Below are positions 47,491-60,598 of a stretch of 64,000 bases of DNA, one piece after another. A program made the position numbers and the translations under genes. The notes under the pieces are model-generated. The model saw only the letters and a program-made list of their open reading frames with translations. It did not search any database and was not told the origin of the DNA. Every line of letters starts with the position of its first letter. Positions within the stretch are counted from its first letter, which is position 1. The stretch lies in assembly GCA_022495005.1 (NCBI GenBank), contig JAGYXB010000557.1, positions 310,001 to 374,000 on the forward strand, read 5' to 3'. The stretch is from Rhyacophila brunnea. Its lineage: Eukaryota > Arthropoda > Insecta > Trichoptera > Rhyacophilidae.

Positions 47491-50400
47491 GTTCTATGTA
47501 TTTTTTTAACGGTATAACGAAATAATTTGCATTTCAATTAAAATTTCATGCATTTTAAATTAGATGACTTCATTTCTAGCCTTTACTGAAATAATGTTAC
47601 GTTTTTCAAATAATCCAGTATAAGTACCCCTTGGATTCAGACGTATATTGTATTATTATACATTTTTTAAATAATAATTTTATATTTTCCCATTGTAACG
47701 CATATCATTTCGCATTATCATAAAGCCGTTTGTTTTATTTCCTTTACAGTTCATTGCATTATATATTATTTATGTACCGACTCATTTTATATAACACATA
47801 AGGAAACAATTTTTAAATATTTTTGGTTGTTTCATAATATTATTATAACAACACCTAACTAACTAACTAACCAAGAACTGAAATCTATTAAAAATAACTT
47901 CAGTGTTTACGAAATTTAATACATAAAAATACGAAAAGGCAGTTAATCCACATTAATCTCTCGTGAGAAAACTGTAGATGTTGCATCAGTACTAATAATG
48001 CAACGGTATATTATTATAATATTGCATTGTCTTTTTAGAATTACGTTAAATTTTAAATTTATTGTGTGATTACTTTCCGTTTATTGCATGTATTGTATTA
48101 TTAACACTATCCTACATCTTTATGATATCTAGATGAGCACTTCCTAGCCTATTCGCGTTACGGCACACTATATAAACTCACACTCACGTTTGTTAGTCTT
48201 TTAAATTAAAATATTTTAAGTACATAATAATTATTATGTCACCTGAAAAATAATGAGATACAATTTCTTGGAAAAATAGTTTTTGTAATAATATTATAAC
48301 ATTTAATAAATATATATATATAAATGTATATATATAAACAAAGACAGAGTCCAGCAAGATTTTTTTCTTTGGAGGAAAGAAACCTTCACCCGAAGAGGGG
48401 TTCTTACAAACCAAACAAACTAGTATCTTAACATTAAAAATATTATTAAAGTTACAAATACAAAATATATACTAATATAAACATTACATAGCACTGTTTA
48501 TTATATAAACATTATTTATTAGTAATTTATTAGTAATTTACAAAATAAAAATCTTAATATATATAATACAAAAATATAAGAATATCATAGATAAAATATG
48601 AAAAATCATAGATAGATAGATAGATATATAATATATACATAATAGATATAACCGTAGGTTATATATACATTAGATATAGTCAATTCACTGTCATTCACTT
48701 TTTTGTTTGTAAGAAATAAAAAGGCTTTTTTATTTTTTATTTATTTATATATAAAAACGTACAAAATGTCCATGTCGACAGACATAATCCGCACAAATGT
48801 ATATTGTTATAGTCGATAATAATACTTATCATTACATAAAATTGTACAATATCAGTCGTAGCGGTTCTAATTATCCACAAAACTCTTTTATTCAGCGCTC
48901 TTGTTTAAATTATAATATGTATTTCTCCACCGTTGATCCTTTTAATAATTCACCTGTTTCATTTAAACGCGTTATCTCCAAAATTTTGTATAAATAGATA
49001 TATATATTTATATATATAAATTTGTTTATGTTACTTTTTTTTGCATATAATTTAATTATTCATTATTCTTCCTCATTTTTCTCATGTAATTTTCTTATGT
49101 AATTTCTTTATATTTATGTTATTCTTAATCTCTATCTTGTTAGAATTAACTATATTATAATGTATATATGGAAATTTTACTGGTTGCAATAACTTGACAT
49201 TATTATATTTTAAATTTTTTATCAATATTATTTGTTGTTTCTGTTTGTTTCTTTAATAAATAAATAAAAAAAACATCATTTTAATTGATCTGATTTTTAA
49301 TTAGACTTTCGTTGACAATGATTCTTTTATAACATTCTTTCAATTATTTTATACAACGGTTTTTTGTATGGATCGCTTGAAAGACCTACTCGTAATTAAT
49401 TGTAATAACATTTTAAAGAAGACATTTTTTGTAACACAATTGACAAACAAAATTGCTCATAAAAATATGTTAGGGGAAATGGTCAAAGAGTCTTAACTAG
49501 TTTGCGGCACACTAACAGTAGTCATACTAGTTGGCAAACTCTGATTTATACGATGTTTGTGTTAGTTATGTCTATGAATTGGTTAAAGTCTCGATTATTG
49601 TCATTTTCCTGGATACCTTGACATTTCATTTCTAACCATCTATAACCAAAACAAAATAATGATATAATCATATATGAAACTAAACTGGTCGTTTTAACTT
49701 TTTTTCCAATTAGTTCTCAACGTAAAATAATAATTTTGTTCAATTGAAAAGGTTAAGGGGGTATATCACTGAATTGCTTATATTACGAATAAACAAAACA
49801 ACATTTTTTTGGTTTCAAAATAACTATTAACAACCCTGTGTTGGCTATATCCAAATACCAGGGGCGCGCGATGACTTTTTCTCGTGGAGATTCTCTTTAT
49901 AAAGTTTTTAATCTATCAATTTTAATTTATCAGTTTTTTGTAACCAATTTAATCTTGACATAAATGTTGGGTATGTAAGATATTACGTAATGATAACTTG
50001 AATAATAAGAAAGAACTGTTAGAATCTCAATCGATATAATATAATATAGAACTTAAAAAAAAAATTAAGTTACCTAAGTCGAAGTTACCATGAAATAAAT
50101 ACATAATATTATTTACATAGTGATTTATCAAATATGTATGGTGATGCTCCACCAATACATCTTCACATTTACCAACTGTCATAAACTTATAGGTGTATTA
50201 TACCTATATGTGTCAATTTGTATTGTTATATTGATTTTTACAGACTTGAATATAAAAATTTGGTATTAAAGAGATCTCACTTAACTTAACCTAATCGAAA
50301 ATACGAAGATACCCCAAGCAAATAATGCGTGCAACCGATAGCATAATACAATATAATATAAAATAAGATTGTGAAAAAGTCTATATGAAACGACGTATCT

Positions 50401-50874
50401 GAAGATGAAAGCTTTATGGCGAAAAATAAATTGACGCCTTTTTGTGAAACCTTTTACCGAGTATGAACAAAGTAGATTTTACCAGAAATAGACACGCGAC
50501 GCGTTCAGAATTTCAATATTAATGAACCTAAAATTAATATCGATATTTGAAATACGAGAGAAGTAAAAATTAACACCTTTATCCACAAAATGTTATAATG
50601 TGTTGTCTTTAATATAAATATTGTAAAAGTTAAGAATATTTTAGTATACTGTCGTTGAACTGATAAAACTTCCGATGTGACAAAATTTAAATTTTACTGG
50701 AAATTAGGCTTTAAAAGTACGAAAATGAAAAGTTATAAGAAATTGGGGAACTTGTAAATATCAAATGTTTGTATTAGTTTCAATGTGATGACTACGTGTA
50801 TTGCAGATAATAAAGTTTAATTAAAATAGACATACATATACCTTGGAAAATCATGTAACCATTAAATTTTATAA
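47491..50874. other. Non-coding stretch
   Basis: AT-rich with simple repeats: CTAA units near 47855, TA runs near 48310 and 49000, GATA units near 48611. No supported gene. Confidence 0.35.
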
Positions 50875-50940
50875 ATATATATATATATCACGCCTAGCGG
50901 GATTTGCACCCATGTGCTCTACCAATAAACCCATGTTTCT
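50875..50940 (-). mobile_element. tRNA-related SINE scrap
   Basis: Minus strand: TTATTGGTAGAGCAC, then GGTGCAAATCCCG (B-box-like), then TAGGCGTGATATATAT running into a TA microsatellite. A-to-B spacing is too short for an intact head. Confidence 0.35.
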
Positions 50941-51129
50941 ATCTAATTGCGACGAATATTACAGTACTTTTTCTCCGAGAGCACTTTCTAAATTACGCTA
51001 ATTTTTGTCAGTTGGCTTTTGTATTTGAAATCAAAGTATTAATTACCTTAATTATTAACCAGTATCTAATGGTTATATATTTCTCTAATATATTTTCAAA
51101 TTAAGTATGTATCAATAAAGAATATTACA

Positions 51130-52265
51130 TTCTTTCTTCTTATTGTGCCATCCCCTAGTGGAGGTCGGCCACCATCAAGGCGATCTTATCTTTGTCGTCT
51201 GCTACCCGGAACATTTCGGTGGAGCTGCACTCGTACCAATCACGGAGATTCTTAAGCCACAAAATGCGGCGCCGTCCTCTGCTACGCTTCCCATTGATCT
51301 TTCCTTGAATGACGAGTTGGGGAATGCTGTATTTTTGTCCTCTCATAATGTGGCCGAGGTATTGTAGTTTCCTGGTTTTGATACTACGTAGAACTTCTTG
51401 GTCTTTCCCCATTCGATTGAGAACTTCAACATTTGTCACCCGGTCAGTCCAAGGAATTTTGAGGATGCATCTATACAGCCACATCTCGAAAGCTTCAAGT
51501 CTCCGTGACATCTCTTGGTTTAGCGTCCATACTTCCATACCATAGAAAAAAATTGAGAGCACATAACAACGTACCATACGCAGTCTCAGACTTAGGTTAA
51601 GATCATGATTGCTAAGGAGGCGTCTCATTTTGAGAAAGGCGCTCCTTGCGATCAAGTTGTTCTAGTTTTTATTTCCTGAGACTGGTCCCATTTCTCATTG
51701 ACCCATGTACCTAAATATTTATAATGGGTCACACGTTTGATTGGTTCGCTGTTAATGACAAAATTTGTGTTGGTGTCTGATGTCGCTGTTTTTGATACTA
51801 GTAATAGTTTTGTTTTCTTGAGGTTCCGTGTGAGGTGAGGAAGGATGTCTAATTTTAACCGATTCATTTCCATAATAACGTTTTGCAATTTTCTACTTTT
51901 AAACATAGATTGCACATTCCAGGTCGCAATCTTCATAGCCGGCCCGAAGATTCTTAGCACCCTCTGACCATTTAAGGCCTGCCGGGGACTGAGGGCCATG
52001 AAATTTGATTTTCCAGCCATGATGATTACTAGGGATATAGTAAATGTGATAGTTTCCCGTTGCTTTCCACATCGCAGTGTCAAAGCCATTAAGGCCGTTG
52101 CGACCATGCCTTCAGTTATCTAAATGTAAGCTGTACCGAAGTCCATCCTCTCCACCTTACATCAGTACTGGTAATTGCTGCTGTCCAATGCCAGGGATAT
52201 TTATTAACTTCCCAGTCTAGATCCGCTGTGCTCTGCGATACCAGGGTCACCTCTAGGAGGAGAAA
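51130..52265 (-). mobile_element. Internally deleted LINE (non-LTR retrotransposon)
   Basis: The minus strand carries, in order, a 5' leader (52265-51940), the start of an endonuclease domain, then directly the C-terminal part of a reverse transcriptase. It ends at about 51130 with a short AATAAGAAGAAAGAA tail. Keeping both extremities with the middle gone differs from usual 5' truncation. It implies either deletion after insertion or a short derivative copied in trans. I cannot name the clade; RTE-like is a guess. Confidence 0.8.
51155..52107 (-). pseudogene. Fused endonuclease start and reverse-transcriptase C-terminus
   Basis: From the Met at 51936 the frame reads MKIATWNVQSMF, then KLQNVIMEMNRLKLDIL, the beginning of an apurinic-type endonuclease. 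At about 51840 it switches to KKTKLLLVSK ... RVTHYKYLGTWVNEKWDQSQ, typical of the part after the RT catalytic core. A small frameshift near 51655-51662 separates it from ARSAFLKMRRLL ... MVRCYVLSIFFYGMEVWTLN, LEAFEMWLYRCILKIPWTD, KTRKLQYLGHIMRGQKY and GKRSRGRRRILWLKNLRDWY. The catalytic endonuclease residues and the RT YxDD are absent, so it is dead. Confidence 0.85.
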
Positions 52266-54015
52266 ATAATAATACACACTTAGACAGCAATCAATGTGTT
52301 ATAATATACATGCGGTATAACGTGCGGCAATTGATTGTATCATAAAAAATGTAAAATAAACTAAATATGTCCAGTTTATTTTTAATATATTAATGAATTA
52401 AATGATATTTTAAAGATAGAAATGGTTTCTTACGTTGCAATTTCCTTCTTTTCTGGTGGATTAATACATATAATTTTATTTAGTATTTTGTTGAAACTAT
52501 CTTACTAAATTAATTAATTATTTTAATTTTACGTGTCAACTAAAACGTGCTATACTACTGTTTAGTATTGACATTTTCTCAACGCTGCATGGTGAATGAA
52601 TATCGATCACATCTAAACATGTCTGAATACTCATATCATTATGTTATATTTATAAATTTGTTAAATATCTAAATAATTTAATTAAAAAGCGAATAACTTT
52701 TTCTGAATTAAATGGAAAGTGTTGAAAATTCTAAGCGGCCATCACTTCAAAGAGTCCTGTAAGTGATCGTAAAAAGAGAATACTAAACGAGCCTTCCAGG
52801 TATTGAAATTGGAAAAAAGTTTTACAGAATGTCTGTTTTGTAAAACAAATTTACCTCGGCATAGTTATTCAAAAGATTATTATTATAAATAAATGTAAAT
52901 TAGTTTGAAAACAAAAGTTTATGCAAAGATATGATAACTTCCTTCTGAAGCAGAACTTCCATTGAATTATTAAATAAGGCAGCGCAAAATGCTTGCAAGG
53001 AAATCAGTTGAGTAATAAAAAAAACTTTTTATTTGATATTTATTTATTAGCTAAGTATTTTCATCATTTTAAATTGACGTTTATACTTAAGAAAGGATAA
53101 ATAAAAACTGTGTGTAATAAAAACATACTATTATGATCATGGATTATAAATTGTTAATAATTCACTAAAATTATTTCTACTGTATAACGATATGCTATTG
53201 TATAATTATGATTATAAAACTAATAGGAATAGCGAAAGACTTTTAGGGTAAGTGATGGAGTATTTACAGGAATTTATATATACTACGTAGTATTTATATT
53301 ATAATATTTATGTGGTAGATATTATATTGAAATCAACACCACGTCACGCGTAAATATGATATTTCATAATAAAAAAGCGACAGCCTTTTACCCTAACTTT
53401 GTAAGAGGTTTTGCAATGTCTTAAGAAATCTACGTAGTAGAAGTGGGTAAGTATATTATGTATGTATGACAATAATCATTATCGATTATAGTTGAAGACT
53501 CTCTTGAGATTATACCTTAAATTGTTTACTTAATAAAATAATATAAAACTATTGTATTGTTCAGTTACCAAAGTAATCAATCGCAAACTTATAATTTGGC
53601 GGGAATCTTGAACATAATTTATTAGAAGATAAAAGAAAACTGAGCGAGCTAAAAATAACACAACATGATAAGTATAAGTCCTAATTTATATTTATTCTGA
53701 TTTATTTATCAATCTATTCGTATCACATGAAAAATATATGTAACTGTGTAGGAGAGAGCGAGACAGGGAGAAGACGTATTAAAATTGGTAAGGTGAAAAT
53801 ATATACACAAAATAAAATGATTCGCAAAGAAAGTATTCATTTATTTAAATAAAGCCCTGAAAGAACACAAATGATAGGATACTCTCATAATAGTTTGACA
53901 GATGCTTACAATGTAGTACTACTATCACATTGAGTACGTATATAGAATTAGCAAAGGGTTGAGTTAGTTAAGTATAGATTAATATTTTTTACTTTTTCCT
54001 TTTTATTTTTTACCA
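52266..54015. other. Non-coding stretch
   Basis: AT-rich; begins with a short copy of the R2/D flank (near 52283). No supported gene. Confidence 0.35.
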
Positions 54016-54160
54016 GACTTTAATTTAATTTTAAAAATTAACAAACAATATTTACTTATTGTATGCTTAATTCAATGAAAACAAATAAGCATGACTGACA
54101 AAGTTTAATGTGAACTATTTATGTCGAATCTTAACAGCCCACCTCCACCCTTCGCCATTG
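54016..54160 (-). repeat. Dispersed repeat R6, copy 2 (hAT end)
   Basis: Matches 13555-13694 and, read on the minus strand, ends CAATGGCGAAGGGTGGAGG, close to the CAGTGGCGAAGG terminus of the element at 1419-2229. Confidence 0.6.
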
Positions 54161-54186
54161 GTATATAATATATACCAATGGCGAAG
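54150..54186. repeat. Perfect 37-base palindrome of transposon ends
   Basis: CTTCGCCATTGGTATATA, a central A, then the exact reverse complement. Two transposon termini (CCATTG and CAATGG) thus face each other across a 15-base palindromic spacer, as in head-to-head ends or an aborted excision. Confidence 0.85.
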
Positions 54187-55371
54187 ATTACTATATATTA
54201 TATAGTAAGTATTATACGACGATATAATAAAATTAATTTGTAACAGATTGACAGAAATGTATGAAAGAGGATGAAGTTTGATAGGAAACACGATTTTGAA
54301 AATGATATATCTCTAAAAATGTCAATATATTCAATATAAAGAGATTTTGGGAGTGGAAAAATCGAATTTCCCAGTAATAATTTATGTTGTTGAATTAAGC
54401 TATGTCCGAGAATATATAAAGCTGGCACTTCCACTGTTTTTCTAGTAATAAAATATAATCATATTATATTACAACCATTATTTTATAAAATATTCTCTCT
54501 AATTCAATAATACTGAATTTTTGTCGAAAATAAAACATCCCTTTAAATTTTGTTTGATTGCTAAAAACTACAACGGTGAAAAACAGCCCTAAACTAAATA
54601 CATGATAGGTATTTTGTTCCGGAGATGTGAGCAAAGTTTACACGTGCCGTAACATCTTCACGTGTCGGTTGCTCGTTAAAAACACGGATACTCTACACAA
54701 CTTTGCCGTGTCTGCATAATAATTACGATCATTATTTATGTACTGGAAATATTCTAGTTAAAGAATTTAGCGCATTTAAGTTATAGTAACTATCAATGTT
54801 AAAGATTAAAAGATCGGTTTATTTTATTCATTTATAACCTAGTTTTTTTGTAGATTTTTTATGAATTTTAATGGATTTAAGTCGCAAAAAAGACTCAAAT
54901 GGAATAGTTCAAAACTTAAATTCATTAGAACTTAAATTCAAATTTCATCAAGTACATTCGGTAGATAGTATTAAGAATATAATATTCCCTTGACAACCTA
55001 GCTTCGTTATATTTCATTGGAATAGCCGTATTCATTATTGGGTGAGATTATAAGTTATACCCTGTTCACACGTGCATGGATTACTGTTTACAGTACGTAT
55101 TATCGTAGCCGAGTACAGAAATACAATAAAAAATATAACAAACAAAAAAAATATGAATAGGTATTATGAATAGTTGAAGTGTTTGTAAAAAAAACCTTAC
55201 CTAATCACTACTGATACGTCATTCAATAGGCGTATAAATCTTCAAAACCAATAATAGATCATTAGGATCATAAATCTTATACTAAACCACATTTTTTCAT
55301 ATAGGTATAATTAATACCGGACAGTATTTTTATTATTTATGCGATAATGAAGTTTTTTAATTTAATGAAAT
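54187..55371. other. Non-coding stretch
   Basis: No supported gene; a small less AT-rich patch near 54620-54720 contains two CACGTG-like sites. Confidence 0.3.
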
Positions 55372-55919
55372 AATAATTACAAGACAAAAAGAACTTTTTA
55401 TATACCACGTTCTTAAATTTTCTGTTGAATCATATAAATTCTATGTATTAATAAAAACTTTTTATTGTACTTGATAGAAATACTGAATAAATATTATAGA
55501 ATACAGAAATGTCATTTTGACATTTTATATTGATTTCCATAGTAACGCACGTATATATTAATAATTTAGTGTCTAGGACCCACTTAGCAACCAATAATAG
55601 TGAGTAGTAAATTTTACTTTTAACATTTTTTTTCCGAAACATACAAAACAGAATTTACTAAAAATGAATTCAATTCTGCTTATGATTTTTTAATTACCAC
55701 CTTTAAAATTCACGTTAATTACATCGATCGGCCGCCTGGTCATTAGGCGCCAGGTGCGTCTTCAGCGTCCAAAGTATTAAAGATGGCCAAAAGTATTGAA
55801 AGAATGCATTGTCGTCGTGTTCTGATATATTCTAAAAGTTTCAAATATCTAGCTAGTCGGGAAGTTAGTTAAAAATCTTGGACAAACAAGAATACGAACT
55901 GATAAAAACGTGGTAAAAA
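55372..55919 (-). repeat. Dispersed repeat R1, copy 4, with nested R2
   Basis: Inverted copy from ATAATTACAAGACAAAAAG to GATAAAAACGTGGTAAAA. It is interrupted at about 55688-55785 by an insert whose TTTTTAATTACCACC, GATCGATCGGCCGC motifs identify it as repeat R2. The order of events is therefore R1 first, then R2. Confidence 0.75.
55689..55785 (+). repeat. R2 copy E nested in R1
   Basis: Carries the R2 core (AATTACCACC...ATCGATCGGCCGC), then GGTCATTAGGCGCCAGGTGC. R1 copies at 20.1 and 60.9 kb are continuous across the corresponding point. Confidence 0.55.
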
Positions 55920-57205
55920 TGACAATAATTACTTAGCACAATAATTTATCATTAAATGCAATATTAAAATATAACATTAATACATTATGTAGTTGTTTAT
56001 TAGTTTATTGACGGTGTATGTAGCTACAAAGATATAGTTTAAAATGAAAAATCGCTCTTATAAACATGTAGAATAAACATCATGATAATAAAGCTGTAGT
56101 AAAATAGAAATAAAATGTTACTAGTAAATAAACATAGACAAGTTGAGTAATTAGCACACATTATTAAAGATCTACTTGAGTACCTAAATGCAGGTATAGA
56201 ACATGGCAATGAATGCACTCTTTGAAATGGAATGAATCCTAAACATAGAATAATGCGTGGAAAAAAATGATTTATAAAAATCACCGTAGGATTGGCCACA
56301 ATATAGTGTGTGTGTGTGTATATTGTGTGTGAAACTGGATCAAACAGCCAAACAAGCTCAAGGCAGTCAAAAATTAAATTCGCAGTTTTTAAAATATACA
56401 TGAAGTTGAAGGCTTTCATTTAATGAAGACGAATTGGTTATCTGTAATTATTAAATATACACAATTTCTGGAAGCTGGAATACTGAGATTCTGAAAGAAA
56501 ACTTAAAAGAAATATTTTAAAACATTTAATAACTAGTTGTAAAAAAAAATTTATAATTTTATAAAAGTTAAATTTGCTTTGAAACCTGTTGTTATTTACA
56601 TAACCATCGCGATTTTTTGTTCATGTTGTTTTTCCGAAAGTACTTAGATAAAAGCCAACTATGTATAAAGATTTTTTAGAAACATCTCGTAAATCTAGAA
56701 TAATAATGGTGGGTCATTTACTTACCTACCGTGCTTAGTTTTTTTTAGCCTTCAAGGCGAATTTCCACAAAGAAAACTTCCTTGAGACATTCTCAATCAT
56801 TTTTGCTATTTTCTTCTCTCTTGTTTTGCCTGCGTCGTCGTGGCGCCGTTTCTATCCTTTTGTGGAGTTTCTTTTTCATTTCAGTCCTGTTTCCGGTTTC
56901 GTGCTTTTGAATTTAAACCACAATGCGATGCAAAACTATTATCTTTTGCGCAATTGTTATTAAAGCCATCACCGGTTTTAGAAATTAAACGAGGTTGGTG
57001 GTATATTTTGTATGCAAAATATTAACATAATACAAAACGTTAGACACCAAATCTACTGTTTATTTTAGAATGTTTAATCCATATCATATATTAAAAAAAT
57101 GTTATGGTTTCTATTTTTCTTTAGTTTTATAAGTATGCTTATAACTAACATACATTCGTGGGGTTACTGCCATGTATGTATGTCCATAATTTAGGTATTT
57201 AGAGT
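55920..57205. other. Non-coding stretch
   Basis: Contains a TG/GT microsatellite near 56307-56330 inside a 126-codon minus-strand frame with no family motif, and a less AT-rich patch at 56740-57000. Confidence 0.3.
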
Positions 57206-57213
57206 ATTGATAA

Positions 57214-58338
57214 TGGATGTGTGACGCACACTTAATTTTCCGCCCCTGTGGGGGGCGCTCCCATAAGGAGTAGTGCCTCCCAGTCGCTCGGTCTGATCCT
57301 GGTAGTCAATGTACCACCGGTTAGATGATTACGACCCTCGACAAAGCAGAACAATATTTAATATATGTAGAAGTCCCACAGTTTGCTCTGGCAGGTCCCA
57401 CCACTTCTCAGGGTGAACTGTGGAAGAGATAAGTCGGTCACAGACCATGTTTATATAGGAAATAAGATAATATGATTAAATTTTGACTAAATATAATATT
57501 CTTAGGTAAAGGGTTAATTAAGATAGATCAAATATAAAATATGATTTGGTTGTAAGATAATTGGTAATGTATAATTGTAATGTCTAATGTTAATGAAATG
57601 TAATATGCAATGGGTTAGTGAAATAATAAAGTGAGACATATGGACGGGCGTTAATAGTATATGATAATTAATGTAATTAAAGTAATATTAATATTAATCA
57701 TATTATGTACATCGATAACACTATATGTTTGGTTGATAGACTGACATCCGTCAACCTTATATAAATGTGTAGCATATGGCGGTATCGGTGTGAATGGGTA
57801 AGAAATACGACCACCCCTAACGGATAAAAAGGCAAGATTCTAAAATCCGAGATCAGTCTGTTTTGTGGATTCCGGGGGTCGCCTCGGCGACGCTTTGTTG
57901 CCCCGGGACCCTCACGATCTCGTCTGCATAACTAATTAGAAATAATTAAGTTAATGTTAAATAATTAGTTAATAATAATCAAGTTAATTTTAAAATAATT
58001 AATTAATAATATTCGAATTAATTTTTAATTAATCAGTAATAAATGTGGTTATTTTTGTGGACTTCGAGATATAAATAAATCAGACGTTTTCAAATGTTTT
58101 TTTTTAATTTCGAGATTTAAATAAATGACTTTTCATAATTTACTTGTGAATTTCGGATGCGAACAATTCAGACCTTTTCCTTTTGGATAATTGTGGCTTG
58201 TAGACGTTAAATAATTTTGACATTAGACTTATTGTGATTGTTTAACGAGAATCTAGTTACATATAAACATTATTTCATTGACATTTGATTATAAACTTTT
58301 GAATAAAGGGTGACCATAAGTTAAATTGTGTAACAACA
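57214..58338 (+). mobile_element. Probable solo LTR (about 1.1 kb)
   Basis: Begins TGGATGTGTGACGC and ends AACAACA (TG...CA), between copies of TTGATAA (57207-57213 and 58339-58345). It has a TATATAAA box at 57758-57765 and a polyadenylation signal AATAAA at 58302-58307, so U3-R-U5 order is plausible. No second LTR, gag or pol is present. The 7-base flank match is longer than the usual 4-6, which is the main doubt. Confidence 0.45.
57872..57906 (+). other. GC-rich nested stem-loop inside the LTR-like element
   Basis: CCGGGG pairs with CCCCGG around an inner hairpin GTCGCC-TC-GGCGAC. It lies about 110 bases downstream of the TATA box, so it would sit in the 5' end of any transcript. Confidence 0.6.
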
Positions 58339-58534
58339 TTGATAATATACCAGTTATGAAGTTTAACCAGTGTTTTCTTCAGTTATCGACTTTTTTTCTC
58401 TACCTTAACTTCTTGGTTACTCCACGTCTATGAGATTCCTGCCTGTTCCTCCACATTAATGAACCTCCACTTCCAAGTGCCTGAGCTAGTCAGGAAGTCG
58501 GAGGCCTTCATGTGTCTATATATAAATATGTATT

Positions 58535-58692
58535 CTGAAAAAATAATTCAAGGTCATTCGATATGTGGAACATGCCTATAAAGCACAAAGAAATTTGCAT
58601 TTTACCTGATTTTAGAGAACATGTCAAACTTCAAATTGCAATCACTCCATAATATGATTTCGAGAGTTACCAACTTTTCGCAGTAACCCACG
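58535..58692 (+). repeat. Dispersed repeat R4, copy 2
   Basis: Aligns with 40003-40173: AATTCAAGGTCATTCGATAT, ATAAAGCACAAA, CCTGATTTTAGA, CAACTTTTCGCAGTAACCCA. Confidence 0.65.
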
Positions 58693-59207
58693 ATATTTTA
58701 TATATTATATTATTCTGTATTTAAATAATATTTTACTCGAGTTGTAATTTTATATAATATGGATAATATTATTATTTCATATTTTATTATACATAGGTAC
58801 TTACATTTCATAACTATGTAATAGCAAACTCCACACCTCATAAAAGCTAGAGTACGGTTTTTCTTTTGTTTTATTGAAGGTTGAATGCAGACGACAGAAA
58901 CTAGTCTATTAATATTTCACATTTTAATTGCAGAATTTATAACATATTTGTTGTTTATTTAATGGTTGGTAACTCAGAAAAAAATCCTTATGTGTAACTA
59001 CTTTGATCAGCTGTAAACTCAAATTGTTGAACATTCCAAATGAGCCATAACAAAGGCTGTCCAACGGTCGTGAAATTATCTATACATGGTCGACGTAAAT
59101 GCAAGAGTGTAACAATTTAAAGAATACATCTAAACTAAACATACTTTTTTATTGCCACTTTCATCATGTTGAGACAATAAATATAGAGTAGAGGTTTGTA
59201 TTAACAG
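58693..59207. other. Non-coding stretch
   Basis: AT-rich, nothing supported. Confidence 0.35.
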
Positions 59208-59388
59208 ATTTTGTTTTTTTATACGAGAAATGGATGTCAGTCACTTGCTCAACCTATTAGGTCCATACCCTGACTCACAAACAAATTGAAAAACAATATG
59301 TGTACTTGGCAGACCCAGGATTTGAACCTGGGACCCATGGCGTGATCGTCTAACGCTTAAGCCGCGCGGCCACCGTGGGCTATAATTT
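59208..59388 (-). mobile_element. tRNA-derived SINE
   Basis: The minus strand starts GCCCACGGTGGCCGCGCGG and has B box GGTTCAAATCC (59328-59318) inside the CCCAGG/CCTGGG T-stem. A non-tRNA body and a tail TATAAAAAAACAAAAT follow. The 5' end cannot pair with GTCTGCC, so it is not a functional tRNA gene. Confidence 0.65.
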
Positions 59389-60598
59389 ATTTTTCGACTG
59401 CGATTATTAAGATTATTAATAATGTTTCTCAAATTTAGTATAAAACTTTCGATCACTCAAATGAAAAATTTTGAAATAGAAATACGTATTATAGTGGAAG
59501 AAATTAACTTTGAAATTGCGTAGATTGCGATTTGTTCTACTGCGCACGAATTACAAAGGATACATTTAATTATAGTCAACGTTATTATTTTCCGTATCTA
59601 ATCCTATTGCACTATTTTCTCTCGCTCGGCATCGCTCTAACTACGTCATATTTTCTTTCAAAACCTGTTTATACCACTTTTTTACTTGATCTGAGTATGT
59701 TAAAAGTATCTATCTAAAAATAATATTCATTAAACTCTTAAAACGTATGGTATGAGACAAGATGTCTTGATACCGTGATCTTTTTTACATTAAACTGAAG
59801 TAGGTATCCATATTATTTCATTATTCATTATTTTCTAAAAATATTTATTATCTTTTATAAAACTTCAATAATTAAATATACATAGATACATATTATTTAA
59901 TTTCGAGTAGGTAGATTATCGATTATGAATAATAAATACTTGAATAGGTAGTTAATTTTGAATTTTATGATTCATTCGAAATTTACTAGCACAGTCATGA
60001 TGACAAAATTTTAATGCAGAATAAATTAATAATTCGTGCGTATGACATATTTCTCGCTTCCTCTGCCCGTTGTGTACATATTCAACGAACTGGCAATATT
60101 GTATATTTTAGAATTCATCTGAAATTTTTACTCAATAATTTGAATAAAAAAAATGAATATGAATATCCGCGAACAAATGAAGACAATAAATAATTACCCA
60201 TATATGTTTTATTCAGACCTATTGTGAAACTCGGTGGATGTTAGTTTACATGGAATGGTAGGTTGGTTTCGATTTGAGGGACAATCAGTACTTTTTACGG
60301 TTGAGTAAAAACAAACATCTATTTTGATACCAATTTAAATCAATGCACATTTATGCAAAATAGGTACACGATTATGGAATAGATTTTGAATTTATTGGTG
60401 AGCATCGAGATAACGATACGTTTTCTCGACTAAGAAAAAAAACCTGGGGAAGTTACATTTTTAAATAGGTAGGCTTCTTGCAAACAGCAACACAGTGGAC
60501 GGGCAACTTCTTTTTTAGGTATAGAAATTGGGAAACGTTTATAGTATTTGTATTCTTTGTAGGGTGGCGTTAAAACGGCGCGAATTTAAAACAGAAAT
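59389..60598. other. Non-coding stretch
   Basis: No supported gene or repeat. Confidence 0.35.

Noticed and set aside
51309..51545. Plus-strand frames inside the LINE
   Set aside because: Opposite-strand shadows of the reverse-transcriptase remnant.
56039..56419. 126-codon minus-strand open frame
   Set aside because: It crosses a TG microsatellite, has no family motif, and one frame of this length is about what chance allows in two strands of AT-rich DNA.
59311..59388. Functional tRNA gene
   Set aside because: The T arm is good but the 5' end cannot pair with the 3' end; it looks like a SINE head.
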